A DNA stretch of 64,000 nucleotides from Thelonectria olida (Eukaryota; Ascomycota; Sordariomycetes; Hypocreales; Nectriaceae): the NCBI GenBank assembly GCA_020736575.1, contig JAGPYM010000011.1, forward strand, positions 1,116,001 through 1,180,000, read 5' to 3'. Of this stretch, positions 55,989 to 64,000 are shown piece by piece. The position numbers and the translations under genes are program-made. Below the pieces are notes generated by a model, which did not search any database, was not told the DNA's origin, and was given only the letters and a program-made list of their open reading frames with translations. Numbering within the stretch: position 1 is the first letter of the stretch; each line of letters opens with the position of its first letter.

Positions 55989-58174
55989 ATGGAAGCAAGG
56001 CAATGGAGACGGAGGGAGGAATTGCGTGTCATGATTTGACGAATTGGGTCATGTTTGATGTTTGATAGGAATAACGACGAAAGAAAGCAAAGGAAAACGG
56101 GTACGAGAATAGAGACGAGCTTGTGCAAAGAGGAATAAAAGATGGCTGGCCAGCAACAATTTCCGTTGGGACATGGTGAGACGCTACGTGAAGCTTGTGA
56201 AAGGATAGGCTGCGAGATGTTCTGCACAGTTGATGCCCGAATAAGACGGGTCGATTGCCTGATTCGGCCACGTCGGTTCATCCGGCTGTGAAGGTGGTGT
56301 GGTGATCATGGACGCAAAGCTGCATGGCATCGCACAAGCATAAACACCGCCAATGCACTTATTCGCTGCGGAGTATTTCGTCCATGTGATTCGGAGCGGT
56401 CCGAGAGGAAGCTTGTGGGATTGGCTGCACGTGTGGTTGCCAATGGCTGACCATTGGATTTGTCCACCATCCATCAGCGAGACCATCACCACACATGGCA
56501 TCGCGTTCCATTCCTTAATGCATCTCTTCTTCCTAATAATAGGCCATATTGATCGAGAATTATTGCTACTGTATTCGTCCATGGCCCTTCTGCTCACCGA
56601 CTTGTCTCTATTTGACTTTGCCTCGCCTCCTCAAACACGAGCAAAAGAAATGACACGGATGCCGAACGGAGCGTTTGATCATGGAGCGTCTCCACTCGGG
56701 ACTTCGAGAACGTTTGGACGAGGTGACGTTCCATCTATCTAGCCCCAGGTTGCAAATGACGTCGCTGGCATTTCTGACAGCCACACGAGACGGGCACAAA
56801 TGACGGAGGCGGAATAATTTGGACGGACGACTAATTCAACGGCCCTCTAACAGAGACGGTGACATTGGGGCGAGATGACAGCCCCTGTCCGCGGTAAAGT
56901 TGTGAGGGGGCTAAGAATAGAATCACACCAGCCCATTTCTTCCATGGAACCCCGTACTTCGTATTTCATTGCAGCAAAGCGTGTACGGAACTCGATTCAT
57001 TCAGAGGCGGTCAATGCAGGTGTTCGTAGGGCCGTAGAGGTGGTGGTCCATGGGAGGTCTAGGCCTTGGGAACCACGCCAGATTGGAAAGCAATAGTTTT
57101 CTGTGCCAAAAGTTTTAGGGCAGCTTATGCAGGGAGCATTTGTTGAATGACAGGGCAGGTTTTCGTATTGTGTTGAGGGATTGACGTCTGGACGTCAGGG
57201 TTGATTGTCTTCTCTATGCATTGGTGGCCAAAGAGCAACGATGAATTGACCGTCTCTTCTCTCGGCTTTAACGTCACAAGGTGAGAACAATGTCTATCAA
57301 ATGCTACGTACTGTGCAGTAGCAATTCCTCCGTCAATTAACCTCTCAGCTGATGGAGCTAAACTGCTGTCCGCTCACCCTTTTTGCGGGGTTTGCCTTGC
57401 CCTGCCCTTGAGCTTCCCTTCCCGACTTGGCGCTCGGCAATGGGCTCCGACGACAAACTGGGGCCAAGAATACGAGAAATGGTCCAAAGAGGAGACTGTG
57501 ACTTCATGTCCGCTCTTTCGTTAGTTAAGCCCAACGCAGTTAGAGACTCTATCAGCCATAAGCAGCAGTGCCCTTAGCCCAAGTTCCCTTGCATGGCGAG
57601 TCCCGTGGCCGCCCTTTTGGCTGGGGAAGTCCAGCTCTTAGCGATGTCCCGGAGTGCCCGGGGGCGGGAAAGTAGGGAACAGTAAGTTAGCCGTTCCCGC
57701 ACAGATCTACTAATGTGGTGGAGGAATACGAGACCCGGCAATTCGCCGATCGTCTCGTGTTACTCGGAGAAGCAAGAGACACTGACAATCAATATGTGAG
57801 ACGGGTCAGCTGGCGGGTTCAATGGCAAGATGATGGTACTTTGTTCAGCACGAAATAGGAAAGGAAAGCCTGTCGTGAGAACGGGGCCCGAGAGTCCCAG
57901 TTCGCCGTGAAGCCCGAGACTGGACCCGTTCTGGCTGCTGAGTGTGATCTCCAGAGACATTGTCATCGATTACATACATTTTGTCACTTCCTATATAGAC
58001 TTTGAAATGTATATATAGAGTCGTTGTTTTCCGTTGTACCAGGTCCTTTCTTCTCATCATCACTCACTCTCATCGACACACACTCACAACACCAACTACT
58101 ACTCAACATCCTCCTCTTACAACCTACTTCACATACTCTTCTCTCACAACCACATCAACAACATCACCGCAAAC
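55989..58174. other. Long intergenic interval
   Basis: About 2.2 kb without a supported gene. Open frames at 56353-56742 and 57383-57577 show no family features. The last 170 bases are the promoter and CA/CT-rich leader of the small secreted protein, with TATATATAG at about 58010-58018. Confidence 0.5.
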
Positions 58175-58630
58175 ATGAAGTTCTCTGCTGCCATCCTCGC
58201 CACCCTCCTCTCCGGCTCTGCCCTCGCGGCTCCTGCCCCTGCCGACAGCGTCTCCATGATGGCCGCCTCTCCCCAGTGGACCATCCAGGGCATGTACCGC
58301 AAGTGTGACACTCCCGACAAGACCTGCACTTGGAACTTCAAGATCTACACCGGCTCCGGCACCGCCACTACCTGCAGACACATTGTTAAGAGCACCAGCG
58401 CCTCGCCCAAGGCCTCGCGCGCCAACGGTGGCCCTTCCACATGCGGCGACTTCACCGTCACCTCTGGCTGGAGCGGACAGTTTGGTGAGGGCAACGGCTT
58501 CACCACCCTCTCCGTTGTCAGCAAGAGTAAGAAGCAGATCATCTGGCCTGCCTACACCGACAAGCAGGTCCCCTTCGGCAAGGTTGTCAAGCCTGACCAG
58601 TCTTACGCCCCTGCTTCTCTCCCCAAATAG
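58175..58630 (+). CDS. Small secreted cysteine-containing protein
   Basis: A single exon of 151 residues from ATG 58175, directly after CAAAC. Residues 1-18 (MKFSAAILATLLSGSALA) are a signal peptide, followed by a short Ala/Pro propeptide-like stretch. The mature part has four Cys (KCDTPDKTC, TCRH, TCGDF), enough for two disulfides, and beta-type sequence (WTIQGMYRKC, WNFKIYTG, FTVTSGWSGQFGEGNGFTTLSVV). It has the features of a fungal apoplastic small secreted protein or effector candidate. Neighbouring genes give no clue to its job. Confidence 0.85.
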   Translation: MKFSAAILATLLSGSALAAPAPADSVSMMAASPQWTIQGMYRKCDTPDKTCTWNFKIYTGSGTATTCRHIVKSTSASPKASRANGGPSTCGDFTVTSGWSGQFGEGNGFTTLSVVSKSKKQIIWPAYTDKQVPFGKVVKPDQSYAPASLPK

Positions 58631-60175
58631 ATTTACGACGATCAATGAGCACTCGAGTCCAGTCATGATCTGGCTCGAGGATCTTTCACCATATAATGGA
58701 CATGCATGGGAGGAAAGATGGAGATATGAAGGGGGGAAGATGACTTGTACTTAATTCTTCTACATACTTACAAAGCAACAGCCGTCTCAGGAACCAGATG
58801 CTTCATTTCTGGCTTAGCAATTAAATCTGAGTTATTTTCACAAAACTGTATTTTCTTCTGGTCAATTGATGAGTGTAATTGTGCTTCCTTGTGGAGGAAC
58901 GAAACCCTTTAGGGGCGATCAGCCACTCAAATGACATAAGATAGTCTCATTAGGTATGCGAGGAGCCAGACTTGCAGATCTGATGAATCCTAAATGTGGA
59001 GTATGATCCTAGCCTAGGGTTTGATGATGTCAATATGAAATGACTTTGCGGACTTGTCTATTCGATATTGTCTATAGACCACGGTAAGGGAGGCAAAGGG
59101 GGCAGTCTGCATATGTATCTACTTATCTACCGAGCAGCCATTGTAAGCCGAGTTCGCCAAGCCTTCATTTTGCCTTTATCGTCAGCTTGCTCTTGAGAAG
59201 ACTTCTAAAACTGTCCTATTGCTCGTACCGTATCGGTGCTGGATAGAGCCCTTTATGGAAGTGTAAGCGGACCTCGGGGTCCGATCAAGTTAAAAAACCT
59301 CTTTACTGCGAGCGAGTGTATAAAGTTATCTCTAGATAATACTAGCTAGATTTGCAATGTCTCCAATATGACTTTTACAAAGGTCCGAGCCATCTTGGCT
59401 ACTATCAGTCAGCCCTGATCTCACCGTGGTTGCTAATTCGATAACCTAAAGCACTGGGAGTATGTAATCAGTTGATTTCGCCCCGATATATTCAACCATT
59501 CTGTAATCCTTTCCTTTAAAAGGCAAGAAAAAAGCTCTATTTAGCCTAGCTGGAAATTTCAAATACGGAATATGGTAAAGTTGACTTTATTTCGCGGTGA
59601 GGTCGCTGCGTTACGGCATTGGCTTTAGAATGCTTGGTGTATGTATGCAGGTAACTGATCCGATCTCATTTAGCGATTTGTATATTGGCCTCTCTAGCGA
59701 TCTCCTCATTGCCAGTCCCGTATCCGAGAAAGTAGTGAGTTGGATGCATACATGCAGCCTCAGTTTGTTCTTCATGCATGATTACTTAATGCCAGGCTGC
59801 TGCATTTCCGCCCCCAAACGGCTATTTTGCTTCGCCTCAATAGAAGGGGACTATGCGATTGGCGCATGTACCTTTGCTGGAAATTGACAAGGCAGCGGCC
59901 TGAAAATACTCCTGCAGTTTTTATCCTGCCTGGACCTCGCCCGCCGACTCGGCCTGCGCCACCTCGCAACAAACATCGCTACCTACATCCGCCAGACCAA
60001 GCCGAAGGTAGTTCGCTCTAGTTGAGACAGCGCCGGAACAGACGGCGACGGCGACGGCGACAGCGGCGACGACGACGACGACGGCTGAAGAGGATGGAAG
60101 GACAGCGACTCGGCGTGGAACTGCCAGCCTCACGATCTTCACAGTTCCCCAAGCCCATAAGAAGCGAGATCAAGC
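58631..60175. other. Intergenic interval
   Basis: About 1.5 kb with no supported coding sequence. It ends in a CGA/CGG repeat leader listed separately. Confidence 0.5.
60041..60084 (+). repeat. CGG/CGA trinucleotide repeat in the leader of the NLR relic
   Basis: GACGGCGACGGCGACGGCGA followed by CAGCGGCGAC and GACGACGACG units, about 44 bases, ending 92 bases before the ATG at 60176. Confidence 0.7.
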
Positions 60176-63100
60176 ATGGCTGATGACGACCATTCCCCTC
60201 CCCGGAAACGACACCGAACGGCTATTCAGCATGACAATGATAGCCGAAAGCCAAGGAGGAGGCTCGCCCACCGAGACTACACGGTTGCTTGGGTTTGTGC
60301 GCTACCAATTGAATTGGCTGCGGCAAAGGCCATGCTCGACGACATCCACGAGAGCTTTTCTGGCGGCCAAGGTGATAGCAATACCTATACGCTGGGGAAT
60401 ATTGGGAACCACAACATCGTCATGCCTGTCTGCCATCGGGGCAATATGGAACGAATAACGCCGCAGTCGTCGCAAGCAACATCAACCGGAGCTTCACATG
60501 CATAACTATCGGGCTTATGGTCGGTATTGGGGGTGGAGTTCCAACAAAGCTCGATATCCGACTCGGCGATGTTGTGGTCAGCAACCAGGTTATTCAGTAT
60601 GACTATGGGAAAACCGTACAAGACGGCCGCTTTCATCGCACAAGCAATCCTGTCCGGACGCCTCAAGCAATCATGACTGCTGTTGCCCAACTTCGAGCCC
60701 AGCATGAGGTAGAGCCGACGAAAATGCCCAGTTTTCTCTTGAATGTTCTTGCGTGCCATCCCTTCATGCGGCCGTTTGCCTTTCCAGCTTCAGCCGAAGA
60801 TGGGCTGTTTCAGAGCACATTCGAGCACGACCCAACTGTGGAAAGCTGCGACTTTTGCGATCCCTTCATGATCCAGAGCCGACCTCCACGGCAAATGAAT
60901 GATCCAAAGATTCATTACGGGGTTGTTGCTTCGAGTAACCAGGTTATCAGACATGCCAGAACGAGGGATACAGCAGCAGAAGCCGATGATGTGCTATGCT
61001 TTGAGGTGGAGGCAGCAGGTCTTATGGACCACTTTCCATGCCTTGTAATCAGAGGAATTTGTGACTATTCGGATTCTCACAAGAGCAAGGAGTGGCAACG
61101 CTATGCAGCTGCTACGGCCGCAGCATACACTAAGGAGCTCCTGTCCGTCATTCACAAACCGCAAATCGAAAGCACATGTATTGCTGAAGACGGCAAAACA
61201 AGTAAGCCTCGCTGCTCGGTTCTGGGATACTTGGCTGACCCTATCATAGATGAATTTTCACACCAATCAAAGCCATCACCGCTCAATGGCAAGCAGAGGG
61301 AGGAGCTGATGGACTCGTTGAGATTTCGTCAGCTTGATTCTCGGCAATTGACCATCAGAAACGCTCACTCGAGAACCTGCGATTGGCTGCTGAGAAAGGC
61401 TGAGTATCTTGACTGGCTCGATGATGATAAACGTGAGATGCACCACGGTTTCTTGTGGGTCAAGGGGAAGCCAGGCGCTGGAAAGTCAACGTTGATGAAA
61501 TTCATCCTCCGCCATGCGCAGAGAACCATGAAGAACAGATCGGTTATTAGCTTCTTCTTCAACGCGAGAGGCGATGACCTCGAGAAATCCACCCTTGGCA
61601 TGTATAGATCGCTCTTGGTGCAGCTCCTCGAACACCTCCCGGCCCTACAGTGTGTTTTCGACTCCCTGAGACTTTCAGACACCAGTAGCCTGCGACAATA
61701 TCAATGGGGCATTGAGGTGCTCAGAGACCTATTTGAGAAGGCTGTCCAGAGTTTGGGAGATCACCCTATCCTCTGTTTCATTGACGCACTTGACGAGTGT
61801 GGCGAGAAATAAGTTTGTGATATGGTCTCCTTCTTTAGACACTTGGGGGAATTCGCCGTGTCCCAACGAGTATGGTTTCATGTATGCTTCTCTAGCAGGC
61901 ACTATCCTCACATTACAATGAAGTCTGTGGTCGAGCTGGTTCTCGAAGGACAGCATGGCCACAGCCAGGGTATGACTCAGTATATCAACAGCGAATTACA
62001 GATCGGCCAGAGCAATCTGGCGACGGAAATTCGAATTGAGCTCCTCAGGAAGGCCTCTGGGGTTTTTATGTGGATTGTTCTAGTAGTCGAACTCCTAAAT
62101 AAGGAGTATGACTCTGGGCGCCTCCACGCTCTAAAAAGGCGATTGCAGGAAATTCCGGAAGACCTTCACGCTCTATGTCATGACATTCTGGCCTGGGGCG
62201 ATCACGACAAGGACGAATTGCTTCTTTGCATTCAATGGACTCTTTTTGCACGGCGTCCACTGCACCCTCGAGAACTCTACTTCGCCATTCTATCTGGAGT
62301 TACCGATACGTGGGAACTGCGGGATCACATGGAGCCCTCAACAGAAGACATGGGGAGGTTCATTCTCAACTCGTCGAAAGGGTTGGCTGAGACTACCAAG
62401 TCGTCCAGCCCGACTGTCCAGTTCATCCATGAGTCAGTCCGAGACTTTTTCTAAAAGAAGATGGCCTGCGCAGGCTTTTTCGAAGATCCGGAAACCTAGA
62501 GGCCCGTGGCCATGAGCGGTTGAAACATTGCTGCATCAACTACAGCAACTCTCGGTACTTCCCTGATCTTACCTTCTACAGGACCTTCTCAAATGCTCCG
62601 CCCTTTAAATCTCTTTTGGCTTCACCAGAGGATGATTTCCCTTTCCTAAATTATGCGGTGTTCAATGTGCTTTACCATGCGGATAAAGCAGCCGAACATG
62701 GGGCATCGCAAAAGGAGTTCCTTAGGAAATTTTCCGTTGAGAGGTGGGCTAAACTGCGCAACTATTTCGAAGAGAACGAGGCTCATCATTATGCACCAAA
62801 CACCCGACTACGATATATTCTCGCCGAAGCCAACGCCTCGAATCTCATAGAAATTGACCCTCAAGGTCTCTCCTGTATCGAAATGAAAGACGAGCGTTAC
62901 GGATGTCCCCTTTTGGCAGCAGTGACCAGCAGGAACGCCGAAGCCCTGGAGGCCTTTCGGAGAGCATTCGTCATGAGTCTCCCACCGGACAACTTAATTG
63001 CTAGAGAATACGGACATGGAAGTGTCTCAAAGGATCATTTGTTGCAGCTACCTGCGCAGTTCTCGGCCAAAAATCGGGAAGTAGTCTCTTGTTTTGGTGA

Positions 63101-63689
63101 ACTGGGTGACGCAGGGTTGCTTGCTCTCGCCATTGAAGCCGGAAATCTCAAATGCGACATCAAGGATGAGCGCGGGATAACTCCACTCGCATGGGCTGCT
63201 AAGGGTGGCTTTGAAGATGCTATCAAGGCACTTCTTGCGACGGGGCGGGTTAATCCAGACTCAAGAGATGCCCACGGCAATACTCCGCTCCTGTGGGCGG
63301 CTCGAGGTGGCTACGTGAGTGTTGTGGATTTGCTCCTCCAGACAGGACGCGTCAATCCTGATTCAAGAGGTGAGAGAAGGGAAACGCCCTTACTCATAGC
63401 TGCTGCAGGTGACCACAGAGAGATCGTCAAACTGCTCCTTGAGACAGGCCGGGTTGATGCTGATGCAAGAGATACAGAAGGCAGGACACCGCTATCTTGG
63501 GCTGCTGACCGCAATGGCTTTCAAGTCGCCAAGCTGCTTCTCCATACCAACGCTGTCGATCCTGTGTCAAAAGACGTACACGGCCGAACAGCACTGTCGT
63601 ACGCATGGCGCCCACCAGTGATCCAGTTACTCCGTGGTTATATACTAGAGCGAATGCTGGCCAAAAAAACCCTTCTTAATCACGACTAA
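60176..63689 (+). pseudogene. Phosphorylase-NACHT-ankyrin NLR gene with three disabling lesions
   Basis: Domains in order: a basic start; a PNP/UDP nucleoside-phosphorylase-like domain (DYTVAWVCALPIELAAAKAML, GLMVGIGGGVPTKLDIRLGDVVVS, CLVIRGICDYSDSHK); a NACHT with intact Walker A (WVKGKPGAGKSTLMKF, 61456-61503) and Walker B (ILCFIDALDECGE); a helical region ending FIHESVRDF; then ankyrin repeats (GITPLAWAAKGGFEDAIKALL, GNTPLLWAARGGYVSVVDLLL, GRTPLSWAADRNG). Lesions: one base lost near 60422 inside the phosphorylase domain; an in-frame TAA at 61810-61812 just after Walker B, with the same frame continuing as VCDMVSFFRHLGEFAV; and a two-base insertion near 62448. Restoring frame on paper gives a continuous roughly 1,170-residue receptor. 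Introns do not explain these sites. Confidence 0.85.
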
Positions 63690-64000
63690 GGCTAGACGCG
63701 CCGTAACCGTCTTGACTCTTCTTAGCTTGTTCATTTTAGTAACTATAGCAGACCATGATATCATGCCATTGGATTATTAGCCGTTCGGCACTGCCCATAA
63801 CACACTCCTTGAAGTTCCTCTTTCTAGATATTCTTGCCTGTTCATTGGTGCAAATGCATGGCATCTTTCGTCCCTTAGGTAGTTGGAAATCCGAAGCTTC
63901 TATTACCTCAAGTTCCCACCGCTGCTTTCGACAAGCAGAACGAGCCATGCGAGTATTCAAAGCCAGACCCCCAATGACCGAGGCAGTAACCCAAGGAACG
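63690..64000. other. Window end, no gene seen
   Basis: A minus-strand open frame at 63960-63736 could be an exon of a gene beyond the window, but it has no recognisable features. Confidence 0.4.

Noticed and set aside
58124..58666. 180-codon minus-strand open frame rich in Gly/Val/Ala
   Set aside because: Antisense to the small secreted protein gene.

Overview
This is nuclear DNA of a filamentous ascomycete (Pezizomycotina, most likely a Sordariomycete; I cannot name the genus). Protein genes lie on both strands. Most are split by GT-AG introns of about 50-70 bases. The two tRNA genes are eukaryotic in form and a lone 5S rRNA-like gene is dispersed among protein genes. Protein families are typical of moulds: NACHT/ankyrin NLR-like receptors, a HET relic, Zn2Cys6, Rhodopsin/SAT4-type membrane protein, DUF1989, DUF7730, fungal arylsulfotransferase, and small secreted proteins. 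Exon boundaries were worked out by hand from splice signals and reading-frame continuity.

Layout. 1-5.5 kb: the 3' part of an open NACHT-ankyrin gene, then a HET-domain relic and a damaged DUF7730 gene. 7.2-9.5 kb: a six-exon flavin monooxygenase with an N-terminal NTF2-like domain. 11.5-13.0 kb: a seven-helix membrane protein. 13.7-14.6 kb: a relic of a STAND-protein N-terminus and a gamma-glutamylcyclotransferase/AIG2-like gene. 15.2-19.8 kb: a decayed Ser/Thr-rich mucin-like gene. 20.3-27.4 kb: arylsulfotransferase, DUF1989 protein, polytopic membrane protein, chromodomain protein and an intron-containing tRNA-Pro. 30.0-35.5 kb: beta-carbonic anhydrase, a 5S-like gene, a NACHT-like protein whose P-loop is missing, and tRNA-Ser. 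36-43 kb: an HGSNAT/DUF1624-like membrane protein, an ABM-fold protein, an ankyrin protein and a hexapeptide acetyltransferase. 45.2-52.9 kb: two unknown proteins (one secreted), a Zn2Cys6 regulator, a secreted alpha/beta hydrolase and a START-like protein. 54.0-58.6 kb: cytosolic glutamyl-tRNA synthetase and a small secreted cysteine protein. 60.2-63.7 kb: a broken phosphorylase-NACHT-ankyrin gene.

The main theme is self/non-self recognition genes at several stages of decay. Five loci are NLR/HET-type: one is open, one is open but has lost Walker A, and three are broken. Several in-frame stops are TAA, TAG or TGA at places where CAA, CAG or CGA would restore the expected frame, as C-to-T mutation such as repeat-induced point mutation (RIP) would produce. 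Housekeeping genes (GluRS, carbonic anhydrase, tRNAs) are undamaged among these relics. I see no PKS, NRPS or terpene synthase core gene, no transposase or reverse transcriptase, and no CRISPR.
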